64,000 nt of DNA. It comes from Erpetoichthys calabaricus (lineage: Eukaryota > Chordata > Cladistia > Polypteriformes > Polypteridae). The notes beneath the pieces are model-generated. The model made no database searches and was not told the DNA's origin. It was given only the letters and a program-made list of their open reading frames with translations. Positions 11,421 to 23,088 of this stretch are shown piece by piece. The stretch covers positions 37,454,674 to 37,518,673 of the forward strand of contig NC_041396.2 of assembly GCF_900747795.2 (NCBI RefSeq), in the 5' to 3' direction. Position numbers and translations under genes: made by a program. Within the stretch, counting starts at the first letter, position 1. Each line of letters starts with the position of its first letter.

Positions 11421-12596
11421 ACGTGGACCATCTTTATTAGCAATGACATAACAATTTGTTAAATTTGCAGCAAAAGTTGGTGTTTTGCTTCACAAAAAAA
11501 TCAGGAAATATTACCATTTTACTTTCAGTGAAATTCGTGCCTTTGATGGAAGAAAAGATGTTTCCATGCATTAATTCTGCATGCAGTTGCCTCTCATTTA
11601 GTATTTAGATAAAGATCTTTAGTAAAGAAAGATCACAAGAGTAATTTCTTGTCCTGCGTGTAGAGATTTTGTTGGGCCGCCAGACTTATTCTGGTAATAC
11701 AATCTCCACCTTTCCAATTATGATGATAGACTTGGTGATTGCAATCCTAAAGATGCATCACAGACAGAATAGAAAACTTGAAGTTTCACACTTGTGGAGT
11801 GTGTCTCTACAAAGTTTTTATTGGGAATCAAGAAAAGAGGAAAGACCGTAACAAAAGCTTCTACTGGTCTTCATAACACTTACAAAACATCAGTAAATCC
11901 ATTATTCATCTCTGTGCAGTGTGGCATATTGACATGATGGTAAAATGTCTTGTTAATATAAAGGATTCACAGGTCTTATACTAAATATGTAACTTCATCT
12001 TCTTTAAGAGTAAATGATTAATAGATGCATTTTTGCAGTACCTAAATTAAAGTGTTGCCAAAGCACAAGTATGCTTTTAAAAAATATAAACACTCTACTT
12101 TATATTTATATTTGGAATGAAGGATAGTGTTACGGGCCCCACAAGTGGGCCACAGCAACAAAAATGACAAAGTAGCAAATCCTGAAGTGTATGCAAGCTT
12201 CACCTTCACCAGAGGATGAGCTACGTTAACCAGGTCTGGAATTGAACTCCACCGGCCTTCAATGGTGATGTAATGCGGGTCTTTCGCCCTGAATTCTTCT
12301 ATCTGTGGAATAGGTAAAGGGGAGCAGCAATGAGAGCACACCGCTTTCAGTCCATTGTCCAAGTTGCATCTCTTTCTTTACATTCAATAAAGTCATGATA
12401 ACCCTGCATATATATTTCACTATTTTATATACACATTCTCAAGTGTCTTCATTCCTCCAAGAATCTCAATAAACAGGATCACATACACATACCCATGTAC
12501 AAACAGTAAATAATCCCTAGCCGCTAGGGTAATACAGAAAAAAGATTGCAGAAATACTGTATTTAAAGCAAGCTATGTCCTGTATTAGATTATATG
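11421..12596. other. Spacer after U1
   Basis: No recognised gene. A 65-bp segment near 12300-12365 recurs in diverged form near 13090-13155. Confidence 0.4.
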
Positions 12597-14737
12597 CAGA
12601 GGCGCAACTAGTTTTAGAACTCTTTTATAAATAACATTTCTAAAGGTATGAAACAACAGCATTAAGCATTAACCAAAAAACTTCAATGCTACTCATCATA
12701 TTTCAAATACTTTCATAAACTAACTGTTTCATATTCATTCATGTATAACAAAATGCAGCAGTAACCATTCTTTACAAACATCTCAGCCATTCTATAACTT
12801 ATTTACATCTAATACAGTTTACAAAATATACATTTAACAAGAGTACCAAGTGTTTAGTAGCCGAGCAACTATTTAAAAAGCAGCTCTCTTGTCTGGTTAG
12901 TAATTCACAGCACCGGCGTCTATCTGCAGCGCAGTGGTGGTCTTTGCAACTGAGCAGCTTGCCGCCCACTTTTAGCCAGTTTTAACTTTGTGTCTCTGTA
13001 GCAATGCTTACATTACTAATGTAACATTCTGAGTATAAATTGACTCTCTGTTAAAAGGTAAAATCTTTGAATGTATTGTATACTAACCAGTGGAACAGGT
13101 AAAGTGAAGCAACAATGAAAGTACACCACCTTTCAGTTCGTTGCCCAAGTTGCGTGTGAGGGGTGGGCAGAAGTTTGTCCCTTTACTACAACCCTGACAG
13201 AACCACTTCAGTGTGAAACACGATCCTACTGTTTACTGCTCCATTCCATACTCCGTTTTCATGGTCCACTCTATAACAGGAACCCATTGTTTCCCAAATA
13301 GCATCACTTTTTTGTGTGTGTGCGCCACAATAGCATAATACTAAATCAAATATGTTTAACACAATAGCACAGAAAATAACAAGTGATGCCTGGACATATT
13401 TATAATGTGTACTGTAAGTCAAATGAAAAATATGAATAAACATACGACACATCTGACCATTACTCTTAATTAAAAGGTGAAGAATCAGTGTCCATCAAGA
13501 AAACGCCTGACTGCCAGATCAGAAAGTGTGCATTGGAGCTGACCGGGATCATCACAGGGACACTCACATTATACCTAACCATTCAATGCCTTTGGTTCCA
13601 CTCTGAATTCAACTCCATTAACATATCACACAGCACAATTACACCATGTCCGTGTTTCCTGTTGGCTCGTCAATGGCCAGGGATATGAGCACGACATGCA
13701 GCACATGCAGCCGACAGAGTTATGTGTTTTACACATTCAATAACATAATCACTACAGACTTCAAATAGACTGCCTATAATGCCATCTTTTAATACCTCAG
13801 CATCACTGAAGGCTTTATTGTGCAAAGCCAGTCTACATGTAGCTTGGAGGGATTTATTTGTTGCTTGTTTTTGCTGAGTTAGTGAATGGCTGAGCGTTTT
13901 CCTGCCGTGATCATAGCTTACTTTAAAGAAGTAATTTTTCACATGTTGAGCTTTAATGTGGTGGATGAGATCTATTGAAGATGGCAAGACTCTGAAGGAA
14001 GAGCGGCACTTGGGGGAAGCAAGTGGGGTGACCTCCCCAGGCCCTGTACCTAAGGGGGCCCCACTTTTGAGGTCTGCGTGTCCCATTTGAGCAGATTTGT
14101 CAAGTTATATTCTCCAGTATATATATATTTGAGACGGTTCTAAGAGGAACCCCTTTTAAAATCCCTCTTCAATGTCAAATTCCATACATGTACATCTTTG
14201 AAAACATTCCAAAGTTCACCTTCATCGCCCAAAAAGGGTTGCCAGAATAATCCCTTCCTAAAATAGGTATAGCCTATTAGTCACTGGGATGGCTTCTGTT
14301 TCAACTTGAGTAAAAACTGATGGCTTGTTGCTTATGACTCATTTGTGTCCAGAGAGCCTACCATCGTTTCTTAGTCGAGTCTTTAGTTCAGTTTGCTACA
14401 GTAGGCATAGTTGAAACAGAGTGGGAAGTGTTTGGTGGTGGAACGAGCAGCAACATTTGATTACTGGTTTAGCCATATCGCTGTCAACGCCATGAGTGGA
14501 AGAGATCATAGTGCACTTTTTAAATAGATCTTTATATTTTGATAAAATCAGCATGTTATCTTGCAAACATTTGGCTGAATAGTGTAATGAGAAAATCCAG
14601 TGTATATTAACATTATTTTTATTAAATTTGCGTGCAAATTTATACAGTCCTCACATACTGGTAACAGCATTTGATGTAACTGGCTCCACGTGGGGTTGGT
14701 TAGCCCTGGGCCCCGCACACCCCTAAGGACGCCTCTG
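12597..14737 (-). mobile_element. Probable decayed hAT DNA transposon
   Basis: The proposed ends are imperfect inverted repeats: cagaggcgcaactag at the left and, read inward on the minus strand, cagaggcgtccttag at the right. A minus-strand hAT transposase relic lies inside (13560-14086). No 8-bp target duplication is visible at these ends (attatatg against ctctgaag), so the exact borders are uncertain. Length about 2.1 kb. Confidence 0.45.
13560..14086 (-). pseudogene. hAT transposase fragment (ZBED/SCAND3-like)
   Basis: The minus-strand frame starting at 14086 contains RSSFRVLPSS, LIHHIKAQH (end of a BED-finger-like segment) and KSLQATCRLALHNKAFSDAE. The last matches the KASYRVA..KPF(S/T)DGE block of hAT-derived transposases. 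Beyond its stop, another frame reads SLAIDEPTGNTDMV, corresponding to the family's ALDESTD.TDTAQL block with the first catalytic aspartate. Only the N-terminal third is recognisable. A second relic of this kind is at 29340-29640. Confidence 0.6.
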
Positions 14738-14939
14738 CTCTGAAGATATTGGTGCCTCTCATTGTACTCATTATGAGAGTGACTGTTTCATGGCGGATTA
14801 GACAGCTCTGCCGGGCATGTTTGAATTATGGTATTGTAAAACCAAACCTTTGAGTCCCTTCGTCATTAAAATGACAAATTTTGGGATCAATCTTCCTTGT
14901 AACACATTTTGACAGAGGCAGTTTTTCATACCTTGTGTC
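14738..14939. other. Short spacer before U2
   Basis: Nothing recognised. Confidence 0.4.
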
Positions 14940-15452
14940 GATAGCTAAGTAGCAAATGAAAGTCCTTAATGTGACCTCACGGGTGAATGCCTTGTGGTTT
15001 CTGTTCAACACATTGTCATCCTGGAGGACCCTTATAAAGTATAAAGAAGCAAAATCAGTAAAGGCAGGACTGTGTAGTTTAGATATTTGCTGCAATGCCT
15101 TTAAAATTCTTGTGATTAAATATGGTGAGAAAAATCATAAAAATTTGCTATTTATTGAAAAGCACACATTAAGTAGTTACTTGAAATAATCAGTCTATGA
15201 ATTTTATGGGTTTTTGACTCTTTATACCGGCTTTTACTGTCAGAGATGTGAAGGCACTGCCATCTCAGAAAGCACAGGTGAGTTCCATAGTGTCATGAAG
15301 TAAAACAAAATTTCTGACACGATATTAGTGCAACATAGTTAGGTCAGTGCCAGTCACATTACTAAATGACAGATAGGCCCAGGTCTCTCATGGCAGAATG
15401 GGGTACAGGCAGATAGCAACCATGGACTTGGATAAATGACCTTCACAGGATC

Positions 15453-15453
15453 T

Positions 15454-15497
<44 letters not shown>

Positions 15498-15514
15498 GCG
15501 CACACACACGCATG

Positions 15515-15562
<48 letters not shown>
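15453..15562. repeat. (CA)n microsatellite with CG interruptions
   Basis: A CA run broken in its middle by cgcgcg and catgcacg variants. Long VCVC-type open frames over it are artefacts. Confidence 0.97.
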
Positions 15563-15567
<5 letters not shown>

Positions 15568-15676
15568 CTCCTCATACTAGACAGATTCAGGATCACTGAT
15601 TAACCTGACATGCATGTCTTTGGCATGTGGGAGGAAAACCAAAATGTATATAGAGACAAGCAGAACATGCAGACTC

Positions 15677-17413
15677 TTTTCCTCACCTCCCACCTATTTC
15701 TATTCCAGAAGAGATATTGATCAGTCTTGAAGACTCAGACAGCATTTCCACAATATATAAAACCATTTTAAAGTCCCTTCCTTTTAAATATCCCAAAGTA
15801 CAGTGGGAACAGAATCTCAACATTTCAGAAAAGGAGTGGAAGGCAGCCATGCACAGAATTCACTCAAGCTCCATATTTGCAAAGCATACAATTATTCAAC
15901 TTAAAATCTTTTATCGAGCACATCTGTCTCATTTAAAATTGTCCAAAATATTCCCAGGGCATGATCCATCTTTCTGGACAAAAATTTTGAAATGCCTATC
16001 AGAGAGCCTTGGCGTCACAATCCCTCTTAATCCATTAACATCTGTGTCTGGGGTACTTACTTGTCTGAACTTATCATGACTTACAAACCTGAGCGCACAT
16101 TAAGATCTCAAGATGCCGGTCTGCTTATGATTCCAAGGATTAATAAAATAACAGTGGGAGGTCGAGCTTTTAGTTACAGGGCCCCTAAACTGTGGAAGGG
16201 TCTGCCTGCTACTATAAGAGATGCCCCTTCGGTCACAGCTTTTAAATCCCGGCTGAAGACTCACTACTTCAATTTAGCATATCCTGACTAGAGCTGCTGA
16301 TTAACTGTACAGACTGCATCTCTGTTGTTAGTCATTAGCACTTAAACATAAGTAACATGACAGTTATAATTGTATACTAACTCTCACTTATTCTGTTTTT
16401 CTTCTCGGTACTCAAATGTGGCACTTGGTGCCATGGCCCACCTGCCAAGTTGTTTTGCCTGCCTAAGGAAAAGTCATCCCAGATGGAGGATCGCGGGAAT
16501 CGTGGGAAAGAGGGGTCCTATCATCGGATTGGCTGGCCCAGCACTGTTTCAGCCGTGGAATGGCCAAATGGGGGAGGCAGCATGAAGGATGAGGTCTCCA
16601 GGACTCTACACAAATCCAGATCTTATTATGGGATATATCATCTACTGTTAAATTCTGCTATGTAATTCTAAAATTTATATTTTTTATTTTTTAGTATATT
16701 GAGGAATTGTTCTGTTCTTTGAACTGCATGGTATCGTATTGACCCCCTTCTTTTGACACCCACTGCACGCCCAACCTACCTGGAAAGGGTTCTCTCTATG
16801 AACTGCCTTTCCCAAGGTTTCTTCCATTTTTCCCTACAAGGTTTTTTTGGGAGTTTTTCCTTGTCTTCTTAGAGAGTCAAGGCTGGGGGTGCTGTCAAGA
16901 GACAGGGCCTGTTAAAGCCCATTGCGGCACTTCCTGTGTGATTTTGGGCTATACAAAAATAAACTGTACTGTATTGTATTGTATTGTACTCCCAGATGGG
17001 CTTAAACTGGAGAAGGACAAACAAACTGGAATTACCTTTACTATACTATTGGCACGTAGACTTATCCTGCTCAACTGGAAGAATCCTATCCCACCTCTGT
17101 TAAGTCAGTGGGTAACTGATGTTGTATACTATTTGAAATTGGAAAAAAATCAAATTCTCTCTTAGAGGATCTGTTCAAAACCTGGCAGGATCTAATCAAT
17201 AAATAATATTTTAGAATAAGCACTTACAGCATATTGCGGAGAAAGACTCCTTTCTCTCTTTACTACTCTCAAAAGTTTTACTCTGGCTCTTGGTCTCTCT
17301 CTCTTTCTTTCTCATTGGCTGGAGTTGATTTGAATTTAGTTTTGTTAAGTTTCACTTGATTGTATGGAATGTTACATGTTTTATATAAATTCAGTAAAAG
17401 TTATAAAAAAACA
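15677..17413 (+). mobile_element. 5'-truncated L1/Tx1-like LINE 3' end, interrupted by another LINE
   Basis: Plus-strand frames match the ORF2 C-terminus seen in the minus-strand L1 copies at 26.1, 50.3 and 51.1 kb. Landmarks are ISEKEWKAAMHRIHSSS, YRAHLSHLKLSKIFPG and, after the nested insert, LPDGLKLEKDKQT with LLARRLILLNWKNP. Eight-bp direct repeats (gcagactc) at 15669-15676 and 17414-17421 flank the whole, marking the insertion into U2. The reading frame contains stops, so the fragment is dead. Confidence 0.8.
16058..16985 (+). mobile_element. LINE (CR1/L2/Rex-like) 3' end nested in the L1 fragment
   Basis: It starts with the C-terminus of a LINE ORF2: AFSYRAPKLWKGLP and PSVTAFKSRLKTHYF, the usual end of fish Rex/L2-like ORF2. 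A 3' UTR follows, ending in ttttgggctatacaaaaataaa and a short gtatt repeat tail. The L1 frame breaks after SGV and resumes at LPDGLKL. A five-bp repeat gtact flanks the insert (16053-16057 and 16986-16990). Confidence 0.75.
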
Positions 17414-17421
17414 GCAGACTC

Positions 17422-19706
17422 CATACAGAATGACCTGGCCAAGATTTGGTCTCCTGGAGCTTGAGTACATCTGACTGTGAAGGCCAAATGTGGTATATTT
17501 TTGTCTTCCACAGCAAGTAAAAATATTGTAAATCTTTTGCTTTTCTCAACATCAAATTTATTGTCATGTGTACATAGTACATAGAGTACACGGTACAATG
17601 AAATTCTTCCTTGCAGAGCAGTTGACAATAATACAGTACCAGCAAGACACACACACACAAGAATGCAAACCATTCAACATATTTATTGAATTATATGCAG
17701 TTTATACATACTGTACAATAAACTGTAGCAGGTATTTGTTTGTATTGCGTTATCATGATTTTTCACTGACATTGTATTCGTTTTATCTTCTTTACCTACA
17801 CCTGCTTATTCTGGTAAAAATATTACTGTCTTTGAAAATGATGCTTCACTTTAAAACATATGCCTTCTTTTCTGAATTCATTTGATGTTCTCTGTTTTCT
17901 GATTTAACTGCTACTTTGGATGGAAGGTTAATTTTCTCTTAGGACTCATATGTAATATCAATGGGGCTTTTTAATCAGAGAAATTGTCTAGATTTGCCTG
18001 AATTCAATGCCGACTGATCATTGACACAGCATGTTACTTTGCTGGCTTTGACCTGAAGCAAGATTTTAGAACACAGCTTTACTTTATTCTCCATCATGCC
18101 AACACACAGCTCCTTTAAACAGGATTGATTACATTTATATTTACATTAATTTGCTTAGCAGTTGAAGAAATCTTTGTAATCAAGTAAATATCAGTCAGGG
18201 GGACTGTTAAAGAACAAGTGCTACAGGACAAGGGTACAAAACTTATCACCTCAAGTGAACAGCTCAGAATAAAATACAAGCTACTTGCAATTCTTTGACT
18301 GTAAAAGCTAACAGCTAATATCAGTTAGATATCAATTCATTAAAAAAGAGAGAAACACTTCTTAAACTGAGGCAGTCAGAATTTCAAATGGAGACGGGCA
18401 GCTGCTGTTCCACCAGCTTGGTGCTACACACAAAAAGAGTCAGCACTGAGACTAGATGGTACACAGAGTTGGCTTCACTAGACGCCATTCATCAGTAGAC
18501 CTGAGTAGACAAGAAGTAGCAGTGTCTCCATGAACAGAACTGCTGACCCACTGAGTACTCTATAGGCAGACATCAAGGATTTGAACTTAATATGTGCCAC
18601 TACAGGGACCCAATGTGGTCATCTGGAAAGAGCCTTGGCTGATTGAACAAATGTCTTATTATCCTAGCCTCAAATAATTCTACCAATGCATCTACGTACA
18701 TTAAAAATAACTTCTTTTTATTTCAGGGGTGGCACAAGCCTCAAACCTTTTGTTTTTTTAATTTATTTTTTTAATCCTTTATTTGTCATATACAATTTCT
18801 TGTATTAGGAATTTGTCATTTTTTTTGCATACTCCAACTTACTCTCCAGAGAGTCTTGGGGTCAGAGTGCAGGGTGAGCTATTTGTACAATGCCCCTGGT
18901 GCAATTGCAGGTTAAGGGCCTTGCTCAAGGGCCCAACAGAGTAGCATTCTTTCTGGCACTGCCAGGACGTGAACTGGCAACCATCGAGTTACCAATCCAG
19001 ATCCTCCACACCAGAGAGCCACGACTCCACTCCACCTCACTTTAGATGCCTGTGCTCTGTGCCAGGCCTGGTCTCTTGATGTGTGTCTCATTAGGCTTGT
19101 GCAAGTGGCCTTCAGGTCCTCTATAGCTGCAATAATTAGTCTGAGGTACAAGAAAGAAGAAAAATAAACTTAGCACAGGGGATACAGACAGCAAAGTCAA
19201 ATAAGCACTCATTTTTAGAGATTGCCACACTAATGCAGAAGACTATACAGCAAGTGATTTTCACATGTACAGTAAGTACAAATTTCAATGTATTCTGTAC
19301 ACCTGACAAAAATGACCATATAAATTCACTGTTTAAGTGTGCGGACAAAAGTGGAATGGCATCCCGCCATGGACAGACTGCAGTAAAAAGCACATTCAGA
19401 AGGTGGAAACATGTTACCATATTTGTTAGCAGGTAAGGATCACTTTGTATCTAACAATTGAGATACATTTCTCATTAAATAGTAATATTCCCTTGTAAAT
19501 TATATTTATAGTGAATCTCAAAACTATTTTTCACATAAAAATTGAAATTTTATCTGCTCTCTTGGAGTGCTTTTAGTCAGTGGCTTATTACACCACAGTG
19601 AGCCGAGAAGCTCTTCTGGGGGTCTTTCCTGCCCACTGCTATCAGGCAATTCAATGTTTCCTCCCGCTGTACTCTTTAAGTTTATTTTCACATTTCTGCA
19701 CAATAT
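17422..19706. other. U2 spacer (upstream part of duplication unit)
   Basis: This aligns with 31080-32100 and 33744-35700 in U3. No coding region was found. It is useful as the state of U2 without the CR1, Harbinger and BEL insertions of its paralogues. Confidence 0.6.
18747..19035 (-). mobile_element. Fish SINE copy specific to U2
   Basis: The segment contains the widespread block ggggtcagagtgcaggg, ggttaagggccttgctcaag, ggcccaaca and a tRNA-like head read on the minus strand. T-rich sequence lies on its left. U3 and U4 pass directly from the preceding to the following sequence, so it inserted after U2 separated from them. Confidence 0.6.
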
Positions 19707-19707
19707 A

Positions 19708-21359
19708 CAGTTAGGTCCATAAATATTTGGACAGAGACAATGTTTTTTTAATTTTGGTTCTGTACATTACCACAATGAATTTTAAATGAAACAACTCAGA
19801 TGCAGATGGAGTGCAGACTTTCAGCTTTAATTCAGTGGGGTGAACAAAACGATTGCATAAAAATGTGAGGCAACTAAAGCATTTTTTTTTAACACAATCC
19901 CTTCATTTCAGGGGCTCAAAAGTAATTGGACAAATGACTCAAAGGCTATTTCATGGGCAGGTGTGGGCAAGTCCGTCGTTATGTCATTATCAATTAAGCA
20001 GATAAAAGGCCTGGAGTTGATTTGAGGTGTGGTGCTTGCATGTGGAAGATTTTGCTGTGAACAGACAACATGCGGTCAAAGGAGCTCTCCATGCAGGTGA
20101 AAGAAGCCATCCTTAAGCTGCGAAAACAGAAAAAACCCATCCGAGAAATTGCTACAATATTACGAGTGACAAAATCTACAGTTTGGTACATCCTGAGAAA
20201 GAAAGCAAGCACTGGTGAACTCAGCAACGCAAAAAGACCTGGACATACACGGAAGATAACAGTGGTGGATGATCTCAGAATCATTTCCATGACGAAGGGA
20301 AACCCCTTCACAACAGCCAACCAAGTGAACAACACTCTCCAGGGGGTAGGCGTATCGATATCCAAGTCTACCATAAAGAGAAGACTGCATGAAGTAAATA
20401 CAGAGGGTGCACTGCAAGGTGCAAGCCACTCATAAGCCTCAAGAATAGAAAGGCTAGATTGGACTTTGCTAAAAAACATCTAAAAAAGCCAGCACAGTTC
20501 TGGAAAAACATTCTTTGGACAGATGAAACCAAGATCAACCTCTACCAGAATGATGGCAAGAAAAAAGTATGGAGAAGGCGTGGAACAGCTCATTATCCAA
20601 AGAATACCACATCATCTTTAAAACACGGTGGAGGCAGTGTGATGGCTTGGGTGTGCATGGCTGCCAGTGGCACTGGGACACTAGTGTTTATTGATGATGT
20701 GACACAGAACAGAAGCAGCCGAATGAATTCTGAGATGTTCAGAGACACACTGTCCGCTCAAATCCAACTAAATGCAGTCAAATTGATTGGGCAGCGTTTC
20801 ATGATACAGATGGACAATGACCCAAAACATACAGCCAAAGCAATCCAGGAGTTTATTAAAGCAAAGAAGTGGAAAATTCTTGAATGGCCAAGTCAGTCAC
20901 CTGATCTTAACCCAACTGAGCATGCATTTCATTTGTTGAAGACTAAACTTCGGACAGAAAGGCCCACAAACAAACAGCAACTGAAAGCCGCTGCAGTAAA
21001 GGCCTGGCAGAGCATTAAAAAGGAGGAAACCCAGCATCTGGTGATGTCCAGGAATTCAAGACTTCAGGCTGTCATTGCCAGCAAAGGGTTTTCAACCAAG
21101 TATTAGAAATGAACATTTTATTTCCAGTTATTTCATTTGTCCAATTACTTTTGAGCCCCTGAAATGAAGGGATTGTGTTCAAAAATGCTTTAGTTGCCTC
21201 ACATTTTTATGCAATCGTTTTGTTCACCCCACTGAATTAAAGCTGAAAGTCTGCACTTCAACTGCATCTGAGTTGTTTCATTTAAAATTCATTGTGGTAA
21301 TGTACAGAACCAAAATTAGAAAAAAGTTGTCTCTGTCCAAAGATTTATGGACCTAACTG
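19708..21359 (+). mobile_element. Tc1/mariner transposon with long terminal inverted repeats
   Basis: The ends read cagttaggtccataaat and its complement, flanked by TA at 19706-19707 and 21360-21361, the Tc1 target. The inverted repeats are about 225 bp each (19708-19936 and 21134-21359). Even the inner segment (ccttcatttcaggggctcaa) matches closely between arms, which suggests recent activity. The only gene is the transposase inside. Confidence 0.95.
20070..21106 (+). pseudogene. Tc1 transposase (one frameshift)
   Basis: About 345 codons in two frames. The N-terminal frame (20070-20435) has paired helix-turn-helix DNA-binding domains (EAILKLRKQKKPIREIATIL, TKSTVWYILRK). The C-terminal frame (readable to 21106) holds the DDE catalytic core: D in WTDETKIN, D in MDNDPKHTA and E in DLNPTEHAFHLL, spaced as DD34E. 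A one-base loss near 20395-20405 switches frame: RRLHEV is followed in the shifted frame by RGCTARCKPLISLKNRKARL. No other lesion is obvious, so this copy died recently. Confidence 0.9.
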
Positions 21360-21485
21360 TACATTTATTTATTAATAGATTGATCAATTGAGTGGCCATA
21401 TTATTTGTTCTGTGAGCCTGTATTCTTGTTTTATATGTTTCTGCTGCTATATGAATCTTTATTTATCCATGGAATTAATCAAGTT

Positions 21486-21533
21486 GATCTAATCTAATCT
21501 AATCTAATCTAATCTAATCTAATCCAATGTCAC
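21486..21533. repeat. (CTAAT)n short tandem repeat
   Basis: About nine pentamers lie to the right of the Tc1 copy. Confidence 0.93.
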
Positions 21534-22274
21534 TTTCTGTCATATGCAGTATGAAAGCTGATGGTTTTATCTCTTACAATCCACCTCAATGACACACTGA
21601 GTCAACATTTATCCCACCCAACCAGACCCCTGACCGGGACTTCCCATTTGTATTGGAATATCATCCTTAGTCAAGGGACATGCAGATAATTTGGCGTCCT
21701 GTTCAGGTCTGGTTCCTACCTTACATTTGATGCTGTTAGGAAAGACTCTAACTCCATGTAACCTTGAAATGAATACCACAAGTTCAGGAAATGGATCAAC
21801 TACTAAATGGATATTCTGAATGCTATTGGATGCTCGAATTGTTTTATATTTACTGTATGCTTGTGCGCTTTACTGCCAGTATCAACTGTAGCTTCCCAGC
21901 ATCCAGTCAAGAAAAGAGGGTGCCAACTCCTTTTAAACCGAATTAATCAAATTCAGGGTCACGGGGGGCTGCAGCGCTAGACATAGGATGCCAGTCTATC
22001 ACACACCCAATCATCCTAACATTGATTTTGAATTGCCACTTAACAAAAACCTGAACAACTAAGTGAGGAAAACCAAAACCAACAAAGACATGAAGGGAAC
22101 ATGACAATAACGAACCAGGAATACTAGATCTGTCAAAAGCATTTTCAAAAGCATGTACACGGTGTGCAGGTACCTCAAGCTCCAAAGTCATGGATTCAAC
22201 TGCCTGTGTGGAGTTTGCATGTTCCCTTCCTGTCTTTGTGATGTTTCTGCTGGACAATCCCATTCCTTCCATAG

Positions 22275-22780
22275 AGGGTGTCACAAAAAACAGGCACAAG
22301 AGTCATGAAGAAGGTTTGGGGCAGCCACCCTTACAATATTCCCTGGCTGCAAAAAGGGTAAACTGATAGCACTGATGTGCTCAGAATGGAGTACAAAACA
22401 GAACTGATGTGGTTAGCAGAATATGGCGGCTTTAAAGGCCAGAAAGGGAAGTGAAGTCATCAAGGGCAGAAGCGGAAGGGTCCTCTTCCATAGAATCGGA
22501 CCCAGACGTGACATCATCAAAAGGGCCGGAACCGGAAGTCTCTTTATCTGTGGGCTCAACACCGGAAGTGATATAATCGAGGCTAGAGCCGGAAGTGACA
22601 TCATCAAGGCCGGAAATGGAAGTAACATCGTCAGGCCCAGGTGGAATTTCCCGTGAACAATCTGCAGGAAAGAAAGAAAAAAGGTCAGTGCACTCCGCTA
22701 CCCCCTGGTCTGGCATGGAATTACTCTCATTTAGACCCTTTAGCTGCTTCCCATGCGCACGTGTGTGATAAGGGATAGTA
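22275..22780. mobile_element. U2-specific insert carrying a GC-rich minisatellite
   Basis: About 500 bp are absent at the equivalent place of the other units, where ccatag passes directly into a gttagatt/gttatatt-like sequence. Its borders read agggtgtcac and gataagggatag. No protein is recognised and no clear terminal repeats were found. Confidence 0.55.
22430..22645. repeat. Degenerate minisatellite of GGAAGT-TGACATCATC modules
   Basis: Five to seven imperfect modules of about 25-35 bp contain gccggaa, ccggaagtga and tgacatcatcaa. Clear cores lie near 22455, 22510, 22530, 22560, 22590 and 22615. The combined core resembles an ETS site joined to a CRE half-like site. Antisense and sense open frames across it are products of the repeat. 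Confidence 0.7.
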
Positions 22781-22993
22781 GGTTAATTATGAGCACTAAT
22801 TTGGCTCAGTGTGGATGCCCTACAATTCACTGCAACTCAGATCAAACTTGAATTCTTCCCTTATTCCAGTGCTTCTGGGAAAGGTGACACTAATTTGATG
22901 AAGTGGGTACAAAAAATTAATGGACAGTTATTTAAAATCAAACTGGCACTATAGTATGAACAAAGGTGAACCACAAGATAGAGACTGGGATAA

Positions 22994-23071
22994 AATTGCT
23001 AGTTTGGAAGCTACCACACTCTTTGTAAATTCCACAAGTAATTCTGTGATGTTTTTCACTTGTTCTTACAG
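22994..23071 (+). promoter_or_regulatory. Conserved pre-ATG stretch with splice acceptor (V1R-b)
   Basis: Homologous to 10206-10286. The acceptor is ttcacttgttcttacag (AG at 23070-23071) and the ATG is 17 nt on. It is still intact although the gene is broken. Confidence 0.55.
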
Positions 23072-23088
23072 CCTGTCAACGCTTAACT

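Larger units (their letters stand above)
21945..22920. repeat. Head-to-head SINE relic pair upstream of V1R-b, right arm split by an insert
   Basis: The minus-strand relic lies at about 21945-22160. The plus-strand relic begins near 22170 (catggattcaactgcctgtg) and breaks near 22275. It resumes near 22780 (taattatgagcactaatttgg) and runs to ggatg-like tail sequence at 22920. It is homologous to 9550-10130, 36400-36975 and 56790-57340. Confidence 0.65.

Noticed and set aside
15354-15596. VCVC-type open frame on the minus strand
   Set aside because: Translation of the CA microsatellite.
19994-20479. Minus-strand 161-codon frame
   Set aside because: Antisense of the Tc1 transposase gene.
22423-22716. 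Open frames of 77-94 codons on both strands at the minisatellite
   Set aside because: Repeat-driven periodic frames; no family resemblance and no conservation in other units.
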